From NCBI GenBank assembly GCA_018820315.1, contig JAHJOQ010000086.1, positions 1-53,769 on the forward strand: DNA of 53,769 nt, given 5' to 3'. Shown here one piece after another: positions 1 through 10,391 of this stretch (position 1 is its first letter; the number at the start of each line of letters is the position of its first letter). The notes beneath the pieces are model-generated. The model was not told the DNA's origin and did no database searches. It saw only the letters and a program-made list of their open reading frames with translations. Origin of the DNA: Candidatus Zixiibacteriota bacterium (GTDB taxonomy: Bacteria > Zixibacteria > MSB-5A5 > JAABVY01 > JAHJOQ01). Position numbers and translations under genes: made by a program.

Positions 1-2
1 GT

Positions 3-345
3 GAAGCAGGTCGTTCATTTTTTGATCCTTCGATGCAGCTGAAGGTGCTGTTTTTCGCTTACTGTGATGGAGTTCGCAGTTGTCGAGCGATCGCGAAGCA
101 TATCCGTTATGACATACGATACCGTTATTTTTGCGGCAGTCGCACTCGTGGACTGAGTATCACTCAGGTCTATATCAGGTCATGCTCCCGGAATCCCGTG
201 AGCGTGGCCTGACGGAAGCATCCCTCTATCACATCCACAAGATCATCAACGCCGCTGGTTTGGTGGATGCCGAACGTAGCATAGACCGCAACCATTGTGC
301 CGACCTACATTCATTCGCAAACCACCGCACCAACCAATTTGACAT
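3..345 (+). pseudogene. Decayed DDE transposase (DUF772/IS1182- or IS5-like), 5' truncated and frameshifted
   Basis: Bases 3-150 read in one frame as a typical N-terminal transposase segment: GRSFFDPSMQLKVLFFAY, then CDGVRSCRAIAKHIRYD and YRYFCGS. This fits the family pattern of a DP-x-MLK-LL-YAY-GVRSSR helix. From about base 170 the similarity continues in the next frame (HIHKIINAAGLVDAE, then RSIDRN and ANHRTNQFD), matching the segment before the first catalytic Asp in such transposases. The expected DG after SID reads as R-N, so the catalytic residue is not visible. The gene has no start in the window, a frameshift near 150-170, and stops at the ssb promoter. It is a dead remnant that may extend past the left edge. 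Family placement is from motif memory. Confidence 0.7.
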
Positions 346-367
346 TGCCTCACTCGCAAGCTATATT
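339..367 (+). promoter_or_regulatory. Sigma-70-type promoter of ssb
   Basis: TTGACA at 339-344 and TATATT at 362-367 are separated by exactly 17 bases. Transcription would begin near 374, leaving a leader of about 20 bases that carries a strong AAAGGAGG ribosome binding site at about 380-387 before the ATG at 396. The -35 box overlaps the last readable codons of the transposase remnant. Confidence 0.8.
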
Positions 368-395
368 CCGGTAAATCGTAAAGGAGGAATGATAC

Positions 396-824
396 ATGGC
401 ATCAGTCAACAAGGCGATCCTGATCGGCAATCTCGGAAGAGACCCGGAGATCAAATACACGCCGAGCGGACAGGCGGTGACGAATTTCTCGATTGCGACG
501 ACTGAACGCTACAAGGACAAGAGTGGCGAGATGCAGGAAAGAACAACCTGGCACAATATCGTCGCATGGGGCAGGCAGGCTGAAATCTCCAAAGAGTATC
601 TCTCCAAGGGGAGCCCGGTCTATATCGAAGGGCGCATCGACAACCGCAGCTACGAGGACAAAGAAGGCAACAAGCGATACATCTCCGAAGTCGTCGTGCA
701 GCGCTTGCAGCTTCTGGGACGCAAGGGCGAGTCGTCTTCGACCAGCTACGATCAATCGCCTCCCCCGCAGCAGAATGATTTTCCTGACGGTGGTTCCGGA
801 GATGACGACGATCTCCCGTTCTAG
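396..824 (+). CDS. ssb: Single-stranded DNA-binding protein
   Basis: This is the SSB that coats single-stranded DNA in replication, recombination and repair and recruits partner proteins through its tail. The 142-residue product has the OB fold at residues 1-105, opening [20 protein letters not shown] with the conserved WHNIVAWG segment (about 51-58) and a VYIEGRID strand. A disordered Gln/Pro/Gly-rich linker follows, and the protein ends in the acidic tip DDDDLPF that binds SSB partners. The start is fixed by an AAAGGAGG ribosome site. A membrane glycosyltransferase gene follows after 12 bases and probably shares the transcript. Family assignment is secure. Confidence 0.97.
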   Translation: MASVNKAILIGNLGRDPEIKYTPSGQAVTNFSIATTERYKDKSGEMQERTTWHNIVAWGRQAEISKEYLSKGSPVYIEGRIDNRSYEDKEGNKRYISEVVVQRLQLLGRKGESSSTSYDQSPPPQQNDFPDGGSGDDDDLPF

Positions 825-836
825 TCAGATTATCGG

Positions 837-2627
837 ATGAAAGGACGAGGTACAAAGGTCTGGATCGGTGGCCTGATTCTGCTTAATTTTATCTGGCTGC
901 TCAAAACACTTTCCGGCTATGTCGGCTGGGTCGATTCAGGGGAGCTAACAGTCGCGTGCTATACGCTCGGCATCGCGCACCCGACGGGTTACCCCATTTA
1001 CACGCTTCTCGGGCGGGTCAGTACGCTATTCTTTCCCGGCGAGATCATTAAAGCCGTATCATTCGTGTCGCTCCTCGCCGGTCTAGGGGCGGGTGTTCTG
1101 TTCATCCTGACAATCCGTTCGATCTTCAAGCACGTCGGCATCCTTGCAGACATCAAGGCCAACCATCTTCTTGCAGCTTCCACCTCCATTGTGGTGTTGC
1201 TGTATACACCCCTGGTCTGGAGTCTCTCTGTCACAGTCGAAGTCTACGCGCTGCACCTGCTTTTCGTGACGGCGATATTCTATCTTGTTGTCGAATCGAC
1301 TGCGATCAGCAAAGCCCGATTGATGCGCACAGCCGCACTCTTAGCATATCTGGTTGGCCTGTCATTCAGCAATCATCTTTCGACCGTGCTCCTCCTTCCG
1401 GCGCTGGCATTCTGGGCAGCAGGGACTGATGCAATCAGGCGAAACCTGATTCGACTCATTCCGGTTTGCGCGATTCTGGGACTGCTCGGTCTGACGGCCT
1501 ATCTCTATCTCCCGATTCGCGCATTCCAGACGCCAATTATCAATTGGGGAGACCCGACCACATTGGAGAATTTCATCCGGCATGCCTCCGGCTGGCAGTA
1601 CCGGGTATGGATATTCAACAAACCGGGCGCTGAAATTCTGCAGAGCATGGGCGACCTGATCGGTCTGGTCGTGCGACAACTCCCGCTTCTCATGGTGGTT
1701 CCTGCGGCAATCGGGCTTGTAGTCCTGACGGTCAAGAGTCGCTTCATTTCTATCTTTCTCGGAATAGTCTTTGTATCCAACATCATCTATGCCGCGGGTT
1801 ACACAATCCCTGAAATCGACACATATCTGCTGCCGACGATCCTCATATATACCGTTTGGTGTGTCATCGGGATTGCCGCGATATGCGTGTTTGCTCTGGA
1901 GAAGCTTGCAGGCCGAAGCGCGCGGGTTATCGCTCCCTATGCAATCGCAGGTCTACTGCTGCTGCTCGGATTCTATCAGATTATCACAAACAGAGAATAT
2001 GCGGACAGGAGCAGTTACCGTTATGTCGACAACCAGAACCAGCTCCTCTTCGATTGCATGGAGCAGCGCGCTGTTTTCTTGACTGCCAACTGGGATTACT
2101 ACAGTCCGTTGCTCTACACGAGATTTGCCGACAGCATTCGCACGGATATCACTGCAATTGATATCGGCCTGCTGCAACGAAGCTGGTATTACAAGTACAT
2201 CTCGCAAATCGATCCGGAGCTTGATCAGAGAATCAGCGATGCCGAGCGTAGATTCATGCCTCTCGTTCGAAATTTTGAGAGAGGTGATCCATACGACCCT
2301 GCGAAGATCGAAGCCACATACCAGGAAATCATCGCCACGATCGCGGCGACGCCAAACAGACCGGTGTATATCGATCTCGGCACGAAATTCGAAAAACTGA
2401 GCGAATTCGGGATGGCACCGGTTGGCTTGCTGTTCAGAGTCATCCGCAAAGATGATCTATTCGTTCCGAGGCCGCCGGAGAGGATGACGCTGGGCCCTGC
2501 CGGCATCGATATTCTTGAGAAAGACTACAGCTTGAAGAAGCAGGTAGACATAATCAATAACATGAACAGGAACTGGTTAACGTTTTGGGAGCAATACAGA
2601 TCGCCAGAAGAAGAATCTACTCCGTAA
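837..2627 (+). CDS. DUF2723 multi-pass membrane protein, probable lipid-linked-sugar glycosyltransferase
   Basis: The 596-residue protein opens with a membrane segment and then the DUF2723 signature GWVDSGELTVACYTLGIAHP (from about residue 30). The acidic DSGE pair sits where GT-C enzymes bind metal and lipid phosphate. About ten hydrophobic segments fill the first 390 residues and a soluble, probably periplasmic, domain fills the rest. DUF2723 proteins relate to TMEM260 and are regarded as GT-C transferases that O-glycosylate exported proteins. The acceptor here is unknown. The gene follows ssb by 12 bases with no clear ribosome site (ATG in CGGATGAAAGG). Its 3' end overlaps the convergent gene below by 11 bases. 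Family call is firm; enzymatic role is inferred. Confidence 0.85.
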   Translation: MKGRGTKVWIGGLILLNFIWLLKTLSGYVGWVDSGELTVACYTLGIAHPTGYPIYTLLGRVSTLFFPGEIIKAVSFVSLLAGLGAGVLFILTIRSIFKHVGILADIKANHLLAASTSIVVLLYTPLVWSLSVTVEVYALHLLFVTAIFYLVVESTAISKARLMRTAALLAYLVGLSFSNHLSTVLLLPALAFWAAGTDAIRRNLIRLIPVCAILGLLGLTAYLYLPIRAFQTPIINWGDPTTLENFIRHASGWQYRVWIFNKPGAEILQSMGDLIGLVVRQLPLLMVVPAAIGLVVLTVKSRFISIFLGIVFVSNIIYAAGYTIPEIDTYLLPTILIYTVWCVIGIAAICVFALEKLAGRSARVIAPYAIAGLLLLLGFYQIITNREYADRSSYRYVDNQNQLLFDCMEQRAVFLTANWDYYSPLLYTRFADSIRTDITAIDIGLLQRSWYYKYISQIDPELDQRISDAERRFMPLVRNFERGDPYDPAKIEATYQEIIATIAATPNRPVYIDLGTKFEKLSEFGMAPVGLLFRVIRKDDLFVPRPPERMTLGPAGIDILEKDYSLKKQVDIINNMNRNWLTFWEQYRSPEEESTP

Positions 2628-3123
2628 CCTCAGCGCCACGCCTGTACTCCATCTCGCTTTTGAATCCGTAATCATCCTGAAGATTGATGATCCAGATACC
2701 TGCCAGCTCACTCACGACGTTGACATCTGCCAGAAGATTCTCCGCGATTTCATATGTCTTGATGTGATTCTCATCTGCAAACCGGATCAGCAGGAGATCT
2801 TTCGCCTCATTCGTCAGATAAGACTCGCCCGAAATGTTCAGCCGCGTATCGGAGAATTTCAGTCTCTTGATAGGGATTTCGTGAGGAACCTTCAGCGCGA
2901 GATCTACCTTCCACAGGTTCCGTTCGAGCGCCACCTCGACATTGAGCAGCCCCCCATCTTTGTCGAGATCGATTGAAAGGAATTCGCTTTGGACGTATGA
3001 ATCAAACTTGCCTTTGGTCTTTAGCACATAGTTCAGAACATTCTCATATTTGTCATAGAAACCCCGTCCCATGGGAATCTTGTTCGTTTTCTGAACGTCG
3101 ACTGCTATTCGACAACCAGACAA
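2617..3123 (-). CDS. Unrecognised 168-residue protein at the end of the tol-pal operon
   Basis: I do not recognise this family. The product is soluble with no signal peptide or membrane segment, and alternates beta-like and charged stretches (for example LDKDGGLLNVEVALERN and KVDLALKVPHEIPIKRLKF). It begins 14 bases after the cpoB stop, probably at TTG (SGCRIAVD), with AGGA just upstream, so it is likely co-transcribed with tol-pal. A start further inside is possible. Its last 11 bases overlap the end of the convergent DUF2723 gene. Operon position suggests an envelope-related role, but nothing in the sequence proves it. Confidence 0.65.
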   Translation of the reverse strand: MSGCRIAVDVQKTNKIPMGRGFYDKYENVLNYVLKTKGKFDSYVQSEFLSIDLDKDGGLLNVEVALERNLWKVDLALKVPHEIPIKRLKFSDTRLNISGESYLTNEAKDLLLIRFADENHIKTYEIAENLLADVNVVSELAGIWIINLQDDYGFKSEMEYRRGAEVTE

Positions 3124-3137
3124 TTTCCTATCCTGAC

Positions 3138-3896
3138 TCAGTCCCCAAGTGTGCTCCGTTTTCCCTTTGCCAACTCGGCCTCAGGCGTGTCAGGGAACCT
3201 GGTAATAGTCTCATCGTAATATTTCTTCGCCTTGGCCTTGTCGCCTGTTTCCATGTAGCACTTGCCGAGTTTATAAAGCGCAGACGCCATCCTGTCAGAG
3301 TCCGGATATTTGCTCACTACCTTCGCAAACTCGTCCCTGGCAGATACAAAATTATTCTGTCTGTAGTAGCATTCGCCAATCCAGAACTGGGCATCGTCAG
3401 TCAGGTCTGTGCTGGGGAAACCCGTTATGTACTCGTTGAAACCCAAGATGGCGAGTTGATAATTCCCTGCCGAGATATCGGCAAATGCGCCGTCATAGAG
3501 TTTGCGCGCATCGACATAGACAACACCACCGGAAGTCGTATCGGCAGCCGAATCAGCCACTGCCGACGGAGGAGCCCTCATAAGCCCCTGTTGTAGAGCG
3601 GTCACAGATTGCTGCAACCGCTCTACTCTATCTATCACATCGTTGAGTTTGGCTCCGAGCTCTTCGATCCTGGCATCACCAGCCTCATCGGTGAACTCTG
3701 TGCGAGCTTTGAAGGTGGTCAGAGCGTCGAGAAGCGATCTCCCGAGGCTGTCCACCTCAATCAGTTTGTCTTCGATTGCCCGGTTCTGCTGCTCCAGAAC
3801 ATTCATCTGAAGGGACATTTCATCCAGCTTGCGGGACGAAGTGCACCCTGTCAGCAGAAGAAGACATAACAAACCGATTGCACCGAGCCATCTCAC
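3138..3896 (-). CDS. cpoB: Tol-Pal system coordinator CpoB/YbgF, predicted lipoprotein
   Basis: CpoB/YbgF is a periplasmic TPR protein that couples Tol-Pal driven outer-membrane constriction to peptidoglycan synthesis. Residues 1-18 form a signal sequence with lipobox LLTGC, so this version is probably lipid-anchored, unlike the soluble E. coli protein. Residues about 22-95 are a heptad-rich coiled coil (the trimerisation region of the family). Three TPR units follow, the first beginning ARKLYDGAFADISAGNYQLA and the last ending near TRFPDTPEAELAKGK. It lies 12 bases downstream of pal in the tol operon. Confidence 0.9.
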   Translation of the reverse strand: MRWLGAIGLLCLLLLTGCTSSRKLDEMSLQMNVLEQQNRAIEDKLIEVDSLGRSLLDALTTFKARTEFTDEAGDARIEELGAKLNDVIDRVERLQQSVTALQQGLMRAPPSAVADSAADTTSGGVVYVDARKLYDGAFADISAGNYQLAILGFNEYITGFPSTDLTDDAQFWIGECYYRQNNFVSARDEFAKVVSKYPDSDRMASALYKLGKCYMETGDKAKAKKYYDETITRFPDTPEAELAKGKRSTLGD

Positions 3897-3908
3897 GATT
3901 ACACCTGT

Positions 3909-4430
3909 CTACTGGCTGGTTATGGTGAACTTGGCACGGCGATTTTTCTGCCAGGAGACCTCATCGTGGCCTGTTGCCACAGGTCTTTCCTTGCCGTACG
4001 AAATGATCTCCATGCGGCCCACTGGAATGCCAAGACTCTTCAGATAATCCATCGCCGTCCTGGCACGTTTCTCACCCAGTGCAAGGTTATACTCGACTGT
4101 GCCACGCTCGTCGCAATGGCCTTCAATCATCACCGTTACCTTCGGGTTGTCCTTGAGCAGCTTCGCATTAGCCTCAAGCGCCGTTCTGGCATCGGAACGA
4201 AGATTGTACTTGTCAAAATCAAAATATGCCGTCTTGAACTGATCCTCGGTAACCTTCTTGACTTCCGGTGGTGGTGGCGTCGGCGGTTCAACAGGCGGCG
4301 GCGTTGTCGTGTCAATCTCCGGTGCCGGTGGCGCAGGCGGTGGCTCGGGCTGTTCCTTGTTGCAGCTGGCTCCAAGTACCACCAGCGACAAAGCCAATAG
4401 TGCGAAGATTGTCAAAATCCTTGTCAACAT
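3909..4430 (-). CDS. pal: Peptidoglycan-associated lipoprotein Pal
   Basis: Pal anchors the outer membrane to peptidoglycan and is the outer-membrane partner of TolB and TolA. The start at 4430 is chosen because AAGGAGGAG sits just upstream and the product then opens with a proper lipoprotein signal (MLTRILTIFALLALSLVVLG, then Cys in ASC). A longer in-frame start at 4478 would bury the signal. A Pro-rich linker (residues about 24-55) leads to an OmpA-like domain with the meso-DAP binding core EGHCDERGTVEYNLALGEKR and the NRRAKF end. The product has 173 residues. Confidence 0.96.
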   Translation of the reverse strand: MLTRILTIFALLALSLVVLGASCNKEQPEPPPAPPAPEIDTTTPPPVEPPTPPPPEVKKVTEDQFKTAYFDFDKYNLRSDARTALEANAKLLKDNPKVTVMIEGHCDERGTVEYNLALGEKRARTAMDYLKSLGIPVGRMEIISYGKERPVATGHDEVSWQKNRRAKFTITSQ

Positions 4431-4532
4431 TTTCACTCCTCCTTCAATTTCCCGTATCTGACCTGTTATTCTATTCACTCTTTCAACCCGACAAATTAAT
4501 CGGTCGAGTGCGTCAGGTCAACAACAATCTAG

Positions 4533-5849
4533 TTATCGTTTTGTGTTTGGTCCCCAAAAAGGATTGCTTGACTTACTGTCAGAAGAAATCTGACGCCTGG
4601 TTAGCCCCATAAAATCCGTGATGAACAAATCATAGTTATCGTTGTGCCGTGCCGAGTAAACAAGATGATAACTGTCCGGTGCCCAGTGCGGATTCTCGTT
4701 AGAGCCGCTCCTCGTGATCAACCTGAAATTCTCACCAGTGACATCGACCACGCAAATGTCGAAATTCCCCCTGTCGCTTCTCGTCACGAATGCTATTTTC
4801 GACCCATCCGGAGAGAATGCCGGTGAGTCGTTGTATGATCCCCTATACGTCACTCGCGTGACATCCAAGCCTTCGTCGTCCATCAGGTACACCTGCGGGG
4901 TACCGGTACGATCCGACGAGAAAGCTATTGTTCGACTATTCGGTCCAAATGACGGCGAAGACTCGATAGCCCGGGAGTTTGTCAGACGCCGCTTGATCTT
5001 CCCATTCATATCGAGAAGGTAGAGCTCAGCATTGCCATCCTTCGACAGCGTCAGGCATATTTCATCGTTGGTTGGTGAAATTGCCGCCGCAGAGTTCAGC
5101 CCTTTGTACGATGCAACCTTCGAGTGATTCGCGCTGCCGATATTGGCTCTCCACAATTCAGGAAAGCCGCCCTTGAAGGAAGTATATAAGATTGATTTCC
5201 CCTGTGCATCCCAGACGGGAGAGAGATTTATCGATCCGTTAGATGTCACTGCGTAACTACTATGCCCGTCATAATCGCACACATAGACTTCTTTGTTGCC
5301 AGACTTCGCCGACACGTAGGCGATCTTCGTGTTAAAAAGAGGCTTCATTCCTGCCACCTGCCTAACAACATCATCCGACACTGAATGCGCCAGAGCTCTC
5401 AGATTATCCCGACTGGACCTAAATCCGTCAGATCTCATCTCACTCATGTGGACAAGATCCCAGATTGTGTAGTTGATTTCGACCTCGGAACCCTCAATAG
5501 TGCACCTGCCGGACACGAGATACTCCGCGCCCATGTTCTTCCACGCCAGCTTTGTCATTTCGGTCAGTTCAAGAACACTGAGTATGAAAGAGTCTATCGG
5601 AATTTCTTTGAAAAGCATGTGAAAAGAAAGATCATCGCGGATGATCTGTGAGATTTGCTGCGCCAGCCGTATGTCGTCCGGTGAGGAGACCATGCTCGTG
5701 ATCCTAAAATCCTCGACCGAAATCGGGTATTGTCTGATTTCCCCTTCCTGTATAATTCTCGCAGATATATCTGCGGAAGGTTGTGCAATGACCACATTCA
5801 TCGCTGCAACCAGCATCACAATCGATAGCAAAATCGTATTCTTGATCAC
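4533..5849 (-). CDS. tolB: Tol-Pal system protein TolB
   Basis: TolB is the periplasmic propeller that shuttles between Pal and TolA. The 438-residue protein has a signal peptide (MIKNTILLSIVMLVAAMNVV, cleavage after IAQ), a mixed alpha/beta N-terminal domain to about residue 165, then a six-bladed propeller. Repeats are visible as SPVWDAQGKSILYTS, SPSFGPNSRTIAFSS, SPAFSPDGSKIAFVT and NPHWAPDSYHLVYSA. Its start overlaps the tolA stop by four bases (ATGA), showing translational coupling. The length matches the family. Confidence 0.95.
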   Translation of the reverse strand: MIKNTILLSIVMLVAAMNVVIAQPSADISARIIQEGEIRQYPISVEDFRITSMVSSPDDIRLAQQISQIIRDDLSFHMLFKEIPIDSFILSVLELTEMTKLAWKNMGAEYLVSGRCTIEGSEVEINYTIWDLVHMSEMRSDGFRSSRDNLRALAHSVSDDVVRQVAGMKPLFNTKIAYVSAKSGNKEVYVCDYDGHSSYAVTSNGSINLSPVWDAQGKSILYTSFKGGFPELWRANIGSANHSKVASYKGLNSAAAISPTNDEICLTLSKDGNAELYLLDMNGKIKRRLTNSRAIESSPSFGPNSRTIAFSSDRTGTPQVYLMDDEGLDVTRVTYRGSYNDSPAFSPDGSKIAFVTRSDRGNFDICVVDVTGENFRLITRSGSNENPHWAPDSYHLVYSARHNDNYDLFITDFMGLTRRQISSDSKSSNPFWGPNTKR

Positions 5850-6586
5850 GGTCTGTATTCAAACTCCAAGTGAAAGCCGAGCACGTCATACTTGTAAGCG
5901 ATCGGCAATGGCGGAAGTTCCGCTGTTCTCATCACCGCACCCAGCGCGTGGTTATCATATTGGTCGTTGCCGGATGATCTCTCGATTGCAGGACCTTTGA
6001 TCATGCCGGTTCTGTCTATCTGAAAGTAAATAACACACGAGAGTGTTCGTTGCGAAAGCACCGGATTCTGCCAATTGCGGTCGATGATTTGTGTCACCCG
6101 ACTGATGTCGTACGGGAAATCGCCGACTCCAAGACCACCTGCGACGCCATCCGATCCGATCGAAGTCGAGATGTCTTTTCCCTCTTCGCCCACAACCGTC
6201 TCTTTCTTCTTCCCGCTATCAGCCGTCGGCTTCTTGGCAGTCTCTTTCTTCGGTTCTTTCTTTCGTTCCTTCTTCTTGATTTCCTTCTTCACTATCTCAG
6301 CTGGGGTCTCTATCGATGTCAGTTTCACCGGATCCTCTTCTATGACGGCCTGCTCGGCTATCTCAGTCGGAATGTCTGGCACTTTGACAGTCTTCTTCTC
6401 CTCAACCACCGGCTGCGGAGGCGCTGCCTTCGGCCCGGCAGCAGGGATATTGTCATAAAGCTGCACATTGGCAAACTCATCCGGATCGAACTGATGTGCG
6501 CGTCCCCGCACAGTCGACGCGATGATAATCAGCGCAAAGAAAGCCAGGTGCAGAAGCACCGATATCGCAATATCCTGCGATCTCAT
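5846..6586 (-). CDS. tolA: TolA/TonB-type energy-transducing protein
   Basis: This inner-membrane rod protein carries proton-motive force from TolQR to the periplasm. It has one N-terminal membrane anchor (residues 8-26), a Pro/Val/Glu stretch, a strongly basic Lys-rich helix (about 95-130, with KKEIKKKERKKEPKKE), and a TonB/TolA C-terminal domain (about 160-246) with the typical RNWQNP and IDRTG elements and an SSG motif. At 246 residues it is shorter than E. coli TolA, which is common outside Proteobacteria. Its location between tolR and tolB favours tolA over tonB. ATGA overlaps join it to both neighbours. Confidence 0.9.
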   Translation of the reverse strand: MRSQDIAISVLLHLAFFALIIIASTVRGRAHQFDPDEFANVQLYDNIPAAGPKAAPPQPVVEEKKTVKVPDIPTEIAEQAVIEEDPVKLTSIETPAEIVKKEIKKKERKKEPKKETAKKPTADSGKKKETVVGEEGKDISTSIGSDGVAGGLGVGDFPYDISRVTQIIDRNWQNPVLSQRTLSCVIYFQIDRTGMIKGPAIERSSGNDQYDNHALGAVMRTAELPPLPIAYKYDVLGFHLEFEYRP

Positions 6587-7002
6587 TTGGAAGAACCTTC
6601 TTCAAACGGCTTGGTCACAAGCCCTACATTCACAATCCCCATCTGCTTCAACCTCGCTACAACGTCAATCACAACTCCATAGTTCACACTTTTGTCTCCA
6701 CGCAGATAGATAGCGCTAATGTTCTTGCCTTTGATGTGGTCCTTTAGCCTCTTTTCGAGACTATCCGCACGGCAGAAAACGTCATCGATGAAAATCCCAC
6801 CATTCTTGTTCACCGTGATCACGACGCCTTCTGCGTCGGCAGTGTTATCGACGAATTTCGTTTGAGGCAGCTCGATATCTATGCCTGACTGCAGCAGAGG
6901 CGCAGATATCATGAACACGATCAGTAGCACAAGCACGACGTCCACGAGATTCGTGACATTGATCTCGGCCATCATGCGATAGCTACGGCGTCGATTCGGC
7001 AT
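6583..7002 (-). CDS. tolR: TolR/ExbD-family biopolymer transport protein
   Basis: TolR forms the proton channel with TolQ and couples ion flow to TolA. The 139-residue protein has one membrane segment (about 13-35, EINVTNLVDVVLVLLIVFM) with the conserved proton-binding Asp at its start, then a periplasmic domain ending in LKQMGIVNVGLVTKPFEE, a family hallmark. Its ATG overlaps the tolQ stop in a TAATG junction, and its stop overlaps the tolA start. Confidence 0.95.
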   Translation of the reverse strand: MPNRRRSYRMMAEINVTNLVDVVLVLLIVFMISAPLLQSGIDIELPQTKFVDNTADAEGVVITVNKNGGIFIDDVFCRADSLEKRLKDHIKGKNISAIYLRGDKSVNYGVVIDVVARLKQMGIVNVGLVTKPFEEGSSK

Positions 7003-7724
7003 TAGAATTCATTCTCCTTCTGGATCGCCGAAAGGAGTTCGAGCGAGAAGTTGCTGAGATCGTCGGCAATGAACTTCAGCTTGTTGTTGCACCAGTTATA
7101 CGCGATAACCGCCGGAATAGCTGCACCAAGACCGACAATCGTGGCGATCAACGCCTCAGCAATACCGGGAGCAACGACCGCCAGTGATGCCGAGCCTCGC
7201 ACTCCTATATTCATAAACGCGCTCATCACACCCCAGCAGGTGCCAAGGAGTCCAAAAAAAGGCGCCGAATTGGCAGTAGATGCAAGAAAAACGACATGTT
7301 TTTCGAGCTTCGCAAGTTGTTCGCTGGCAGACCGTTCGAGCGTTTTCGATATAGCATCGAGATCATGCGAATTCAGCTCTATCAGCCCTGCCTGCAGATT
7401 CCCCTGCCCCTTGCGCTTGGCGACTATCTCCTGGAGGTCATGGAAGCCGTCGTCGAGCATGTTGAACAGCGGGCTCGCCTTGCACGGCGCACATTTCGCA
7501 GGTGCGTCAATAAGCCTTTTCCGGTTGCGAAATAGCTTTATGAAATTGTCGTTGAGACGGTCTACCGCCCTGTACTGCCTGAACTTAGCGATAACGATCG
7601 CCCAGGAGACAAGAGACATGAAGAGGAGTATCAGCAGTATCAGAACGGCGAAGAAGCTGGAATGTCCCAGGAGATCCCAGAAACTTCCCACGCCAACTTG
7701 TGCAGGGGCAGTCACATCCGGCAT
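7002..7724 (-). CDS. tolQ: TolQ/ExbB-family proton channel protein
   Basis: TolQ is the multimeric inner-membrane part of the Tol motor. The start at 7724 (MPDVTAPAQVGVGSFWDLLG) is chosen because it has an AAAGGA ribosome site and yields 240 residues, the family norm. The open frame runs on to 8180 but that part reads through a lipoprotein gene on the other strand and has no TolQ similarity. Three membrane segments are visible: about 18-40, then a pair in the C-terminal half containing FGLLGTCWGVMSAFMNIG and the APGIAEALIATIVGLGAAIP signature. It heads the tol operon. Confidence 0.95.
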   Translation of the reverse strand: MPDVTAPAQVGVGSFWDLLGHSSFFAVLILLILLFMSLVSWAIVIAKFRQYRAVDRLNDNFIKLFRNRKRLIDAPAKCAPCKASPLFNMLDDGFHDLQEIVAKRKGQGNLQAGLIELNSHDLDAISKTLERSASEQLAKLEKHVVFLASTANSAPFFGLLGTCWGVMSAFMNIGVRGSASLAVVAPGIAEALIATIVGLGAAIPAVIAYNWCNNKLKFIADDLSNFSLELLSAIQKENEF

Positions 7725-7859
7725 ATGTAAGAGTCCTTTCTTTGCTACCTCTATGCTTCTACTGAATGACGAAGCATTTGTTTCAGAATCCGAAACGCAC
7801 CGATGATAGTCCTGTAAAAGTCCACCTGCAAGCAAAATCACCAAAGCTCCGTTTTTTTG

Positions 7860-7888
7860 TTGACTGAACGGCACATCATTCGTTAAAA
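7860..7888 (+). promoter_or_regulatory. Possible promoter for the small lipoprotein gene
   Basis: TTGACT at 7860-7865 and TTAAAA at 7883-7888 are 17 bases apart, upstream of the GGAGG ribosome site and ATG at 7921. The -10 match is only moderate. Confidence 0.4.
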
Positions 7889-7920
7889 GTGTCATGATAA
7901 ATCCAAATGAGGAGGGATGA

Positions 7921-8193
7921 ATGAGGAAAACTATTCTGGTTCTATGTTGTGCGCTTTTTCTATTTGCTCTGCTGTTTATAGGATGCGGCAAACAAGAGGA
8001 AGAACCGGCTGAGTTGGAAACACCGACCGAGAAGATGGAAGTGCCTGCCGAGAAGCCGGTAGCTGTCGACACGATGATGCAGCATGAGGAGATGATGCCT
8101 GACTCTGCTGCGATGATGGACAGCGTGAAGGCAGTTGGCGGAGAAGTCGGCGAGAAGACCGGCGTTAAAGTAGACACCAAGTCGGGCGGCTGA
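7921..8193 (+). CDS. Small acidic lipoprotein of unknown function
   Basis: The 90-residue product has a classic lipoprotein signal (MRKTILVLCCALFLFALLFI, then lipobox Cys in IGCGK). The mature part is Glu-, Met- and Pro-rich, low in complexity and probably disordered (for example MMQHEEMMPDSAAMMDSVKA). There is no catalytic motif. A GGAGGG ribosome site precedes the ATG and a terminator hairpin follows, so it is a free-standing gene. It is divergent from tolQ. The role is unknown; a membrane-tethered, metal- or oxidant-sensitive Met-rich tail is one speculation. Confidence 0.8.
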   Translation: MRKTILVLCCALFLFALLFIGCGKQEEEPAELETPTEKMEVPAEKPVAVDTMMQHEEMMPDSAAMMDSVKAVGGEVGEKTGVKVDTKSGG

Positions 8194-8237
8194 TCAAAGA
8201 TTGTAACCCGACGCTTAGCACTACCTGCTGGTATTAG

Positions 8238-8263
8238 AAAAAGCGGCCCAGGCCGCTTTTTCG
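8238..8263 (+). terminator. Rho-independent terminator after the small lipoprotein gene
   Basis: An 11-bp inverted repeat, AAAAAGCGGCC and GGCCGCTTTTT, surrounds a two-base centre and ends in a T run. The flanking A run makes it work on either strand. Confidence 0.85.
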
Positions 8264-8336
8264 CGTTTCAGAGTCTGCTCCCCGCAGAGCGCGGCTTCAC
8301 TCGGCGCAGGTCGCCTCCCCCCTCTCATGGTTTAAG

Positions 8337-10390
<2,054 letters not shown>

Positions 10391-10391
10391 C

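Noticed and set aside
131-505. Open frame running from the left region into ssb
   Set aside because: Its first part is the second frame of the transposase remnant and the rest is ssb read out of frame; the start is TTG without a ribosome site.
7725-8180. N-terminal extension of tolQ by 152 codons
   Set aside because: It lies antisense to the small lipoprotein gene, has no membrane or TolQ features, and the ATG at 7724 has a proper ribosome site and family-typical length.
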